A stretch of DNA of 64,000 nucleotides from Lachnospiraceae bacterium. Its GTDB lineage: Bacteria > Bacillota > Clostridia > Lachnospirales > Lachnospiraceae. Each line of letters opens with the position of its first letter. Within the stretch, counting starts at the first letter, position 1. The position numbers and the translations under genes were made by a program. Location: positions 1 to 64,000 of the forward strand of contig CABIXN010000001.1 of assembly GCA_902362715.1 (NCBI GenBank). The letters run 5' to 3'. The notes under the pieces were generated by a model. It saw only the letters and a list, made by a program, of their open reading frames with translations, was not told where the DNA came from and searched no databases. Positions 1-7,277 of this stretch are shown here, piece by piece.

Positions 1-87
1 CTTAGAGAGTATGAGGTAGATAGGTCAGAGGTGGAAGTGCAGTAATGTATGGAGCTGACTGATACTAATCGTCCGAGGGCTTGACCA
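1..87 (+). rRNA. 23S ribosomal RNA, 3' end (partial)
   Basis: The first ~87 bases match the conserved 3' end of bacterial 23S rRNA, including the GGAGCTGACTGATACTAATC stretch and the closing CGAGGGCTTGACCA. The 5' part lies outside the window. The 3' boundary is set by analogy with other Firmicutes and could be off by a few bases. Confidence 0.95.
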
Positions 88-385
88 AGAGCACTTAGGG
101 AAGCCAAGCTGAAAGGCGCAGGCTGAGCTTAGTGGGATGGTCGTTCGAAGGAACTTAGCGAAGGCGAGTCGGAAGACGAAGCCTGAGGTTAGTGAATCGA
201 ACTTCCTTAGAAAAGAATGGGAAAGGCATTTGCAGAGCAAATGGCACCGAGAAAGCAAAGCTTTCGAGGTGACCCGGTTTCGAAAAAGGAAAATGGTTTT
301 AGTGAATCGAACTTCCTTAAACATGTCTGGAATGCTTTCACGGAAATCTGTATGAAGTTTTGAAGGTATATGAAATAAAATATAT
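88..385 (+). repeat. 23S-tRNA spacer with short direct repeats, no 5S gene seen
   Basis: This 298-base spacer carries no recognisable 5S rRNA. It holds a 21-base exact direct repeat at 189-209 and 299-319, and several degenerate relatives of the same purine-rich unit (around 106-134 and 150-200, with GAAGGCGAGT and CTTAG-type words). The short open frames across it look like chance frames in repeat and processing sequence. It may form stems used in rRNA maturation; that is inference. Confidence 0.5.
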
Positions 386-458
386 AGGGATATAGTTCAG
401 TTGGTAGAACGTTGGTCTCCAAAACCAAATGTCGAGGGTTCGAGTCCTTCTGTCCCTG
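386..458 (+). tRNA. tRNA-Trp (anticodon CCA)
   Basis: A 73-base cloverleaf is visible. The acceptor stem is AGGGATA paired with TGTCCCT plus discriminator G. The D-arm is followed by anticodon loop CTCCAAA with anticodon CCA, and the T-arm holds GGGTTCGAGTCC. The 3' CCA is not encoded. It sits directly downstream of the rRNA operon and is probably cotranscribed with it. Confidence 0.95.
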
Positions 459-490
459 TTATAAAAGACGGCGGTGCTGCTGTCTATGAG

Positions 491-518
491 AACCCCGAGT
501 AAATCGGGGTTTTTGTTT
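491..518 (+). terminator. Intrinsic terminator of the rRNA/tRNA operon
   Basis: The stem AACCCCGA/TCGGGGTT with a small loop is followed by a T-rich run (TTTTTGTTTG), 33 bases after the tRNA. Confidence 0.85.
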
Positions 519-618
519 GTTTATACTATAGGAAAATGTTTTGAACTCACTTATAGCATAAACGCACACTTTGGGGTGACGATGCGCACTGTCGCGAAAA
601 TAAAAGAGGAACATTTTC

Positions 619-1899
619 ATGGATCAGATGATATCAGCAAATATTGCTCTGGATATATTTGGAATCATTTTATCAATAATTCCAATTGTATATGTACTCA
701 GCAGTCAGCGCTACTGTCAACAACTAAACAGATATTTTCTGGGTGTTAGTATTTCTAATATTTTTATGATTACCGGCGATTTATCGGACTGGTTAATACA
801 GGATGTATCTACTAGGTCTCTGCAAGTTATACTGTCTGTTTTTTCCGTGGTCTATTATGCGGCATCTGCTTTTGTATTATATTTTTTTGCCAGGTATTTG
901 GCGGAATATCTGAAAATTACGGGCAGAGCGGTAAAGAGATATCTGGCGGCTGTAAGACTTGTCTGCAGTGTACAGATATTTTTTGCCATCATCAGTCCAT
1001 TTACAGGTGCAATTTTTTATATATCGGTTCATGGGTATCAGCGGGGAAATCTTTTTCTGATTTCTCAGATAGTTCCTTTATTCTGTTACATTCTTTTTAC
1101 TGCTTTTGTAATTGTATACCGGGAGAATCTGACACTGCGTGAAATTGCATTTTTTTTATTATATATTTTTGTTCCCCTTGGAGGCGGAGCAGCGCAAATG
1201 TTTTTGCGGGGAATTGCTGTGGTAAATATTGGGGTATCTCTTGCTCTTCTGCTTATTTTAGTTAATATTCAATTTGAATATGAATTAACACTGCGCAAAA
1301 AGGAAGATGAGCTGGCACAGATGCGGATTGATATCATGTTAAGTCAGATTCAGCCCCATTTTCTATATAACTCCCTGGCGACTATTTCTCACCTCTGTAA
1401 ACATGATGCCAAAAAAGCTCAGACTGCTATACAGGAATTTTCTTTATTTTTACGGGGAAATATGGACAGTCTGAAAAAAAGAAATCCTATTTCTTTTGAA
1501 AAGGAGCTGAATCATGTTAAGAATTATTTGTATCTGGAACAGCAGCGTTTTCAAAATCGTTTGAAAGTCATTTATGATATACAGGTATCTGATTTTTATC
1601 TTCCACCCTTATCCCTGCAGCCCCTAGTAGAAAATTCAGTACGTCATGGAGTACTCAGAAAAGAAGCAGGCGGCGTAGTCACTATCCGTACAAGGGAGAC
1701 CAAACAAGATTATCTGGTAATAGTAGAGGATAATGGGATTGGATTTGAGCGCTCAAAAGAATTTCCAAATCTGGGGGAACATGCCCATATTGGAATTGAA
1801 AATGTCCGCAGCCGATTACAGACTATGGTGCATGGAAGTTTGAAAATTGACAGTGATGACATGGGGACAAGTATTACAATGCGGATACCAAAGGAGTGA
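619..1899 (+). CDS. LytS-type sensor histidine kinase
   Basis: A 426-residue membrane sensor kinase. The first ~215 residues form about seven hydrophobic helices with short loops and no large extracellular domain. A short coiled linker (about 220-240) leads to a His_kinase domain whose motif IQPHFLYNSL places the phospho-accepting His near residue 247. The ATPase domain follows, with the N-box near 339 (LVENSVRHG) and the G1 box DNGIGF near 371. This is the LytS/YehU class, which usually pairs with a DNA-binding response regulator, as here, where the next gene begins at its stop codon. Start ATG 619 has GAGGA eight bases upstream. The signal sensed cannot be read from the sequence. Confidence 0.85.
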   Translation: MDQMISANIALDIFGIILSIIPIVYVLSSQRYCQQLNRYFLGVSISNIFMITGDLSDWLIQDVSTRSLQVILSVFSVVYYAASAFVLYFFARYLAEYLKITGRAVKRYLAAVRLVCSVQIFFAIISPFTGAIFYISVHGYQRGNLFLISQIVPLFCYILFTAFVIVYRENLTLREIAFFLLYIFVPLGGGAAQMFLRGIAVVNIGVSLALLLILVNIQFEYELTLRKKEDELAQMRIDIMLSQIQPHFLYNSLATISHLCKHDAKKAQTAIQEFSLFLRGNMDSLKKRNPISFEKELNHVKNYLYLEQQRFQNRLKVIYDIQVSDFYLPPLSLQPLVENSVRHGVLRKEAGGVVTIRTRETKQDYLVIVEDNGIGFERSKEFPNLGEHAHIGIENVRSRLQTMVHGSLKIDSDDMGTSITMRIPKE

Positions 1900-1904
1900 G
1901 AGTT

Positions 1905-2705
1905 ATGCATTTTTTAGCTGTTGATGATGAAATTTTTATGCTGGAAGAAATGGCTGAAACACTTCAAAGCGTCATACCCGGGGCTGAAATCTGTACATGC
2001 TTAAAGCCTGGAGATGCTCTGGATATAGCTAGAAAGAAACAGATAGACGCAGCTTTTCTGGATATTGAAATGGGCAGTATGACGGGACTTGAACTGGCAG
2101 CGAGATTAAAAGAGATTCAACCGGATATTCATATTATATTTGTTACAGGACATGAAAAATACGCTGTGCAGGCTTTTCAGATACATGCTACAGGTTATTT
2201 GCTGAAACCATTTTCACAGGAAGATGTGATGCGTGAACTGACTTTTATTTATGGGGAACAGAAAAAAGTTCATATTCGGGCACAGACCTTTGGAGGCTTT
2301 GAAATCTTTGTAGATGGACAGCCTGTTAAATTTTCCAGAGCAAAAGCAAAAGAATTGCTGGCATTTCTGATAGATCGTAAAGGGACAAGTGTTACAACCG
2401 CAGAGGCATATGCGGTATTATTTGAAAATGCTGAAGATACAGTATCAGGAAAAAGTTATTTTCGAAATATTGTACGGGATTTAAAAAATTCATTAAAGAC
2501 TGTACATGCAGAAGAAATACTGCTCCGCAGTTTCAACTCTCTGGCTATCGTGCCGGATAAAATAGAATGTGATTATTATCAGTTTTTAAAGGGGGACCCG
2601 ATTGCGGTTAATCAGTATCGAAACGATTATATGCCTCAGTACAGCTGGGCTGAGTTTCGAAATGCGCAGATTTATTTCCATGAGAATAAGAACTTTTATC
2701 AGTAG
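1905..2705 (+). CDS. Response regulator with winged-helix output domain
   Basis: A 266-residue partner of the upstream kinase. The N-terminal receiver has the acidic pair D7/D8, the phospho-acceptor Asp near 53 (FLDIEMG) and the conserved Lys in LLKPF. The C-terminal half (about 125-266) is not a LytTR domain. It resembles the winged-helix plus helical layout of SARP/BTAD-like regulators (motif FGGFEIFVDG, then RAKAKELLAFLIDRKG). A GTG at 1896 overlaps the kinase stop, but ATG 1905 has AAGGAG at ideal spacing and is preferred. Targets are unknown; its own operon or genes past 2.7 kb are possible. Confidence 0.8.
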   Translation: MHFLAVDDEIFMLEEMAETLQSVIPGAEICTCLKPGDALDIARKKQIDAAFLDIEMGSMTGLELAARLKEIQPDIHIIFVTGHEKYAVQAFQIHATGYLLKPFSQEDVMRELTFIYGEQKKVHIRAQTFGGFEIFVDGQPVKFSRAKAKELLAFLIDRKGTSVTTAEAYAVLFENAEDTVSGKSYFRNIVRDLKNSLKTVHAEEILLRSFNSLAIVPDKIECDYYQFLKGDPIAVNQYRNDYMPQYSWAEFRNAQIYFHENKNFYQ

Positions 2706-3399
2706 GAGACTGAAAGAGGGGCTTATTCTTTTTGTTTATAAAATTTGATACGCTTTTGATACGCTTGCTTTGTTATAATTTATTAAAGTTTGATGTTAAT
2801 AGCAGAAAACTGATAAAAAAGAATTTAGTGTTGCTACCAGCAGCAGATGAAAATAAAATTATAAAATGATTAAAAAGGGTTATGAAAAATTTTAATATAG
2901 TTCAGGAGGGTGCTTTATGTTCGGAAATGAGCAGAACGGGCATCCTTTTTGATATATATGATAGCGTGAAAAGCAGATGGCTGCCGTACAAAAGGACATA
3001 CATAGGTAAGAGATTTAAGAATGGGAAATGCAGAGACAAATTTTAGAAGAGAAAATACGGTATACCATGGAATATTTATTTGAAATATGGTATTCTGTAA
3101 TTGACAAAAGGAATAAAAATGTTTGTTTTTTGAATTACTAAGAATCATTGACCTGTATATAATAATACCTGTGTGAAGAGTGTTTAATATAGTGTTTTTA
3201 TCCGAAAAGGACATGGGAAATCAAAGGGTGGTTTGCCATGTCCTTTTTAAGTGGAGTGTTATTTTGAATCTGCATATGTATATACCGGTTAAGAATTACT
3301 GAAATTGAGGTTGTCAGATATAATTTAGATTAGATCAAAATAGCAGATCAGATAACTTTTCTGATTTTGTAAACAATAGATAAGGTGGAGGTTTTTGCG
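2706..3399 (+). other. 694-base gap: leader-like short frame, orphan terminator, promoter
   Basis: No convincing gene of normal size is seen. A tandem TTGATACGC repeat lies near 2746-2766 just before a TATAAT-like box. At 2917-2952 an 11-codon frame (MFGNEQNGHPF) follows a strong GGAGGG site. An intrinsic terminator lies at 3206-3248, far from any gene end. A possible promoter for the downstream molybdenum operon is TTACTG (3296-3301), 17 bases, TATAAT (3319-3324). I could not fit the known Moco riboswitch to this region. Confidence 0.4.
3206..3248 (+). terminator. Orphan intrinsic terminator
   Basis: AAAGGACATGG pairs with CCATGTCCTTT around an ~19-base loop and runs into TTTTT. No gene ends just upstream, so it may end a small RNA or act as an attenuator before the molybdenum-cofactor operon. 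Confidence 0.7.
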
Positions 3400-4428
3400 A
3401 TGAAACTGATCAAAACAGAAGATGCAGTTGGACATGTATTGTGTCAGGATATTACCCAGATTATTAAAGGAGTAACAAAAGATGCGGTATTCCGCAAAGG
3501 ACATGTTGTAACAAAAGAGGACATTCCTGTACTCCTTTCTGTAGGAAAAGAGCATCTTTATGTGTGGGAAAATGATGAGAATATGCTTCATGAGAATGAA
3601 GCTGCTCAAATACTCTATGAAATCTGCAGAGGAGAGCACATGCACGGCACTGATGTGAAAGAGGGAAAAATCGAACTGGTTGCAGAGATCGACGGACTTC
3701 TGAAAGTAAATAAAAAGCGGATTTTAGCGGTAAACAGTTTTGGACAGATGATGATTGCCTCCAGACATGGAAATGTTCCCATAAAAAAAGGAGATAAAAT
3801 TGCTGGAACCAGGATTATTCCACTTGTCATTGAAAAAGAAAAAATGGAAAAAGCAAGACAGACCGGCGGCAGTGAACCGGTATTTCAGCTTCTTCCATTT
3901 AAACATAAAAAAGTTGGAATTGTAACTACCGGAAGTGAGGTTTTCAAAGGAAGAATTAAAGATACATTTGGACCGGTAATTAAAGGAAAACTTGCAGAGT
4001 TTCCTACAGAAGTGTTAGGGCAGACGTATGTTGATGACACAAAAAAGAACATTACAGCTGCGATTATGGATCACATTGCCAATGGAGCAGATATGGTAGT
4101 CTGTACCGGAGGTATGAGTGTGGATCCGGATGACTGTACACCGGGGGCTATTGCGGATACCGGAGCACGTGTAGTAAGTTATGGCGCGCCGGTGCTTCCA
4201 GGAGCGATGCTGATGATTGCGTATTATCAAAAGGATGGAAAAGAGATTCCTATTTTAGGACTTCCGGGCTGTGTTATGTATGCAAAAAGAACCATTTTTG
4301 ATCTGGTTCTGCCAAGGGTTATGGCTGATGATAAATTGGAAAAAGAAGATATTTCTATTTTGGGAGAGGGCGGTCTTTGTCTGAATTGCGAAGTATGTAC
4401 TTATCCTAACTGCGGATTTGGAAAATAA
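3400..4428 (+). CDS. Molybdopterin-binding protein (MoeA/Mog-like)
   Basis: A 342-residue protein of the MoeA/MogA superfamily, acting in cytosolic molybdenum cofactor assembly. The Mog-fold domain starts near residue 165 (KVGIVTTGSEV) and has the hallmark TGGMSVDPDD and LPGAM motifs. The N-terminal ~160 residues resemble the short MoeA-like region found in clostridial proteins of this type. The C-terminus adds a Cys-rich tail, CLNCEVCTYPNCGFG, which could bind a metal or cluster. ATG 3400 is chosen over an upstream GTG (3385) because AAGGTGGAGG lies directly before it. It heads an operon with moaC and a MOSC protein, which supports a cofactor role. It is shorter than full MoeA (about 400). 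Confidence 0.8.
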   Translation: MKLIKTEDAVGHVLCQDITQIIKGVTKDAVFRKGHVVTKEDIPVLLSVGKEHLYVWENDENMLHENEAAQILYEICRGEHMHGTDVKEGKIELVAEIDGLLKVNKKRILAVNSFGQMMIASRHGNVPIKKGDKIAGTRIIPLVIEKEKMEKARQTGGSEPVFQLLPFKHKKVGIVTTGSEVFKGRIKDTFGPVIKGKLAEFPTEVLGQTYVDDTKKNITAAIMDHIANGADMVVCTGGMSVDPDDCTPGAIADTGARVVSYGAPVLPGAMLMIAYYQKDGKEIPILGLPGCVMYAKRTIFDLVLPRVMADDKLEKEDISILGEGGLCLNCEVCTYPNCGFGK

Positions 4429-4446
4429 AAAGGAGGCTATATAAGT

Positions 4447-4800
4447 ATGGAGGACACAAATTTAAAACCAGTGAAAGTTCACTGGGAAGAGATTGAGAAA
4501 TACAGTGTATTTAAGATTATGAGGTTTGAGGTAAAATACGGTCAGAAAGTATTGGGATATTACCGGATCTGGCATGATCCTGAAACAGAGAATATTGCCT
4601 TTTACGGGGATACAGATAAACATGGTGTACTTCCCCCTCAGGAATATCAGGCAAAGCCGGGAAATCATAAACTCATTCAGTACATTGAAAAAGATTTAAA
4701 CCGTATGGGATACTATATTCCGGATGCCCGGAAAAAGATTTCAGATGACATGCTGATTGGAAAAGAACATTTCCCAAATGATTGGGATGTACTGTATTAA
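4447..4800 (+). CDS. Uncharacterised 117-residue protein in the Moco operon
   Basis: I do not recognise a family. It is soluble-looking, rich in Tyr, Lys, Asp and Trp, with no signal peptide, membrane segment or Cys pair. A middle stretch ([19 protein letters not shown]) suggests a small beta-rich fold. An AAGGAGGC site lies 8 bases before ATG 4447. It sits 18 bases after the Mog-like gene and 16 before moaC, so it is most likely cotranscribed and may serve molybdenum or tungsten cofactor handling. That role is inferred from position only. Confidence 0.7.
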   Translation: MEDTNLKPVKVHWEEIEKYSVFKIMRFEVKYGQKVLGYYRIWHDPETENIAFYGDTDKHGVLPPQEYQAKPGNHKLIQYIEKDLNRMGYYIPDARKKISDDMLIGKEHFPNDWDVLY

Positions 4801-4816
4801 ATGTACGGAGGAAATT

Positions 4817-5305
4817 ATGGATTTGAAGTTAACACATATAAATGACCAGGGCCGTGCCAAAATGGTTGATGTGTCAGAAAAAGCTGATACACAGCGGATT
4901 GGAGTGGCCTCCGGGCGGATTCGCATGCAGAAGAACACTTTTGAATTGATTACAGGAGGAAAAATCAAAAAAGGAGATGTTTTATCTGTTGCTCAGGTGG
5001 CAGGGGTAATGGCTGCAAAAAAAACCTGGGAGTTGATTCCCATGTGTCATCCGCTGCTTTTAACTGGTGTGGATATTCACTTTGAGTTATATCCGGAGGT
5101 TTCCGAGATTGAGGCGGTTGCATCAGTAAAAACTACCGGAAAGACGGGAATTGAGATGGAAGCGCTTCATGCTGTGTCTGTAGCTTTGCTTACCATTTAT
5201 GACATGTGTAAAGCTGTAGATCGGGGAATGCAGATTGTTGACATTTTTCTTTTGGAAAAAGATGGTGGAAAATCTGGTCATTATGTTAGAGAAAGGGAAT
5301 ATTAG
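4817..5305 (+). CDS. moaC: Cyclic pyranopterin monophosphate synthase MoaC
   Basis: A 162-residue MoaC, the second enzyme of molybdopterin synthesis, which turns the MoaA product into cyclic pyranopterin monophosphate. Conserved motifs are [12 protein letters not shown] near the N-terminus, the active-site [13 protein letters not shown] region, and the [24 protein letters not shown] helix. The length matches the family (about 160). ATG 4817 has GGAGG six bases upstream; a further upstream in-frame start would overlap the previous gene and lacks a site. moaA lies in a separate cluster at 15.8 kb. Confidence 0.95.
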   Translation: MDLKLTHINDQGRAKMVDVSEKADTQRIGVASGRIRMQKNTFELITGGKIKKGDVLSVAQVAGVMAAKKTWELIPMCHPLLLTGVDIHFELYPEVSEIEAVASVKTTGKTGIEMEALHAVSVALLTIYDMCKAVDRGMQIVDIFLLEKDGGKSGHYVREREY

Positions 5306-5308
5306 AAT

Positions 5309-5746
5309 ATGAGTAATTGTACGGTACATTCGATCTGTATCGCTCAGGAGAGAGGACAGTTAAAGAAAGAAATTGAGCAGGCAAATATTATTGAAAATAC
5401 AGGAATTGAAGGGGATGGCCACTGTGGTGACTGGGGACGCCAGGTAACCTGCCTAAACTGGGAGAGCGTATTAAAATCAAACCAGGAACATGGACTTTCC
5501 ATGGGGCCTGGAGATTTTGCAGAAAATATTTGTATTGAACATATGGATGACTTAAATCTTCAGGAGGGAGATCGGTTTTTGCTTGGCAGCAGTGCGGTTT
5601 TGGAGGTTACACAGATAGGAAAACCTGATCATCCAAGTGTGGTTACAAGAACCTTTGGAGTGACACTGCTTCCATATGAAGGACGCTTTTGTAAAGTAGT
5701 AAAAGGCGGAGTGGTGAAACCCGGAGATTCTGTTATTAAATTATAA
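5309..5746 (+). CDS. MOSC domain protein
   Basis: A 145-residue single-domain MOSC protein, the fold shared with the C-terminus of Moco sulfurases and in clostridia often fused to or next to MogA. Typical motifs are GIEGDGHCGDWGRQVT near residues 33-48, GDFAENI near 69 and a late basic FCKVVKGG. It probably handles sulfur or binds the pterin cofactor; the exact reaction is not known for stand-alone forms. It starts 3 bases after the moaC stop and closes the operon, followed by a strong terminator. Confidence 0.85.
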   Translation: MSNCTVHSICIAQERGQLKKEIEQANIIENTGIEGDGHCGDWGRQVTCLNWESVLKSNQEHGLSMGPGDFAENICIEHMDDLNLQEGDRFLLGSSAVLEVTQIGKPDHPSVVTRTFGVTLLPYEGRFCKVVKGGVVKPGDSVIKL

Positions 5747-5779
5747 GTAGTGGATGATTTTTGAAAAGAAATTGTCAAA

Positions 5780-5832
5780 CTTCAGGGGAGCACGGCGTTG
5801 ATATCAATGCCGTGCCCCCCTGAAGTTTTTGT
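5780..5832 (+). terminator. Strong intrinsic terminator after the Moco operon
   Basis: A long inverted repeat (CTTCAGGGG plus GCACGGC against GCCGTGC plus CCCCTGAAG) with loop GTTGATATCAAT is followed by TTTTTG. Confidence 0.9.
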
Positions 5833-6068
5833 GCCCCTATTTCTAAGTTATATATCACCCTGCAAAATATTTCTTTAAATAAAGAGAGGTATACTTATTA
5901 TGTTCTTTTAGGCTGGTTCACGGCTTAAGGGACTGTTTTTCTACTATTCTTAATACATTTCTTGAAAGTTTTTTCAAAATATCCGTACAAAGTTACAAAT
6001 TTATAATCTGGGAAAGAGATTTTCTTTACAGTTGTAAGGTATCTCTTTATAATGAAAGGAGAAGTTGT

Positions 6069-6914
6069 TTGAAACCTAGTAAACCATTGGGACAATTGAC
6101 ACTGTTTGATCGCTTTTTATTCGCAGAGGCTATGGAAAGCCCGGGAAATCTGCAGATTTTACTGGAAATTATTCTTGGAAGAGATGTTCATTTAAAGGAC
6201 TGCCCGCAGTCTGAGAAGGAAATACGGACTACTCCGCTGAAGCGGTTTGTAAAGCTGGATGTCTGGAGCCAGGATGAGGAGGGTGTTGTATATAATACGG
6301 AGGCCCAAAAGGAAAATACCGGAAATCTGCCGAGACGAAGCAGATATTATCAGGGAATGATTGACAGTAAACTGTTAGAACCGGGAGAAATTGATTTTAG
6401 AAAATTAAATCAGCTGTATGTAATTATGATTACACCTTTTGACCTGTTTGGGGCGGGGAAGTATCAGTATACTTTTCAGATGAAGTGTGAAGAAGTGCCG
6501 GGACTGAATCTGGAAGACGGGGTTACCCGGATCTTTTTAAACAGCCGTGGGACAGACCCGGAAGGGGTAAGCGAGGAGCTTATAGAGCTTCTGCATTACA
6601 TAGAGCATACCAATGAAAAGACAGAAGAGAGCTGTAGAAGTGCCCGTGTAAAAAAGCTGAAAAGACGGATTGACAGTCTCAAAGAGAATGCGGAAGTGAG
6701 TGTGAGATATATGCAGGCATGGGAAGAGAGAGTCATGGAGCAGAATGAGGCTAGAAAAGAAGGCAGAGCAGAAGGTTTTGCAGCAGGGAAAGATGAGAAA
6801 ATATCAGAGTTAATTCAAAAGAAACTGGAAAAAGGAAAGAGTATCCAGTTGATTGCAGATGAGTTGGAAGAGGATATTGAAACAATTCAAAGGTTTATAA
6901 AAAAGATGGCGTAA
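6069..6914 (+). CDS. Rpn family recombination-promoting nuclease/putative transposase
   Basis: A 281-residue protein of the Rpn/PD-(D/E)XK nuclease family, many copies of which occur in Lachnospiraceae genomes. The N-terminus (FDRFLFAEAMESPGNLQILL) and the core KLDVWSQDEEGVVYNTEAQ, which holds the D...E-x-Q type catalytic residues near 80-93, fit the family, as does the later SRYYQGMIDS. The C-terminal 60 residues form a charged helix often seen in these proteins. The start is TTG 6069, preceded by AAAGGAGAAG. It stands alone between two terminators, so it looks like a mobile or selfish single-gene insertion. It appears intact. Confidence 0.85.
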   Translation: MKPSKPLGQLTLFDRFLFAEAMESPGNLQILLEIILGRDVHLKDCPQSEKEIRTTPLKRFVKLDVWSQDEEGVVYNTEAQKENTGNLPRRSRYYQGMIDSKLLEPGEIDFRKLNQLYVIMITPFDLFGAGKYQYTFQMKCEEVPGLNLEDGVTRIFLNSRGTDPEGVSEELIELLHYIEHTNEKTEESCRSARVKKLKRRIDSLKENAEVSVRYMQAWEERVMEQNEARKEGRAEGFAAGKDEKISELIQKKLEKGKSIQLIADELEEDIETIQRFIKKMA

Positions 6915-6934
6915 TATTACCTGTTAGTAAAAAT

Positions 6935-6979
6935 GGGGAGCATATCATCTGTACAGATGATATGCTCCCTGAAGTTTTG
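6935..6979. terminator. Bidirectional intrinsic terminator
   Basis: A near-perfect 17-bp stem (GGGAGCATATCATCTGT against its complement) is flanked by a T-run on each strand (GTTTTG on +, ATTTTTAC on -). It serves the Rpn gene and the convergent symporter operon. Confidence 0.85.
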
Positions 6980-7036
6980 TATAGGGCTAATATTCAAATC
7001 AGAAACAATTGCCCTGTTTGTTTTAAATTGTATGAA

Positions 7037-7141
7037 TTAATCTTCTTTATCTGCACCGGATTTTTTTGCACCGATAAAGCACATTGCGATAAGTACGATA
7101 GCTACGCAAAGAAGATAAACTGAAACAATTGTTATTGCCAT
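7037..7141 (-). CDS. 34-residue single-pass membrane protein, symporter-linked
   Basis: Reading the minus strand from ATG 7141 gives MAITIVSVYLLCVAIVLIAM and then a short polar tail ending GADKED. A hydrophobic helix spans residues 2-24, followed by a Lys/Asp cytoplasmic tail. A textbook AGGAGG site lies six bases before the ATG. It is the third gene of the minus-strand symporter operon, 14 bases after the previous mini gene. Short one-helix proteins are known to accompany some SSS symporters; that this is one is inferred from position and topology. Confidence 0.7.
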   Translation of the reverse strand: MAITIVSVYLLCVAIVLIAMCFIGAKKSGADKED

Positions 7142-7155
7142 AAAACAATTCCTCC

Positions 7156-7263
7156 TTATAATTTTTCACCTTTATGTGTAATTTTCCAGATAAGAAAGAT
7201 AATTCCACAAAGGATAAAGCCGATTACGTACTGAGTAAGAATATCTTGAACAACCCAAAGCAT
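7156..7263 (-). CDS. 35-residue single-pass membrane protein, symporter-linked
   Basis: The minus-strand frame from ATG 7263 reads MLWVVQDILTQYVIGFILCG, continues through IIFLIWKI and ends in a basic tail THKGEKL. Residues 12-27 form one membrane helix with Trp/Lys at the interface. TAAAGGAGGTAAAT is an excellent ribosome site. The gene lies 14 bases after the symporter stop and its end overlaps the ribosome site of the next mini gene, which suggests coupled translation. It is likely a small accessory subunit of the symporter, as described for other SSS-family operons. Confidence 0.75.
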   Translation of the reverse strand: MLWVVQDILTQYVIGFILCGIIFLIWKITHKGEKL

Positions 7264-7277
7264 ATGATTTACCTCCT

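Noticed and set aside
137..428. Short coding frames after 23S
   Set aside because: They cross repeats and the tRNA and have no ribosome sites.
3250..3399. Moco riboswitch before the molybdenum operon
   Set aside because: I could not match the conserved core; only a plausible promoter and a weak stem are visible.
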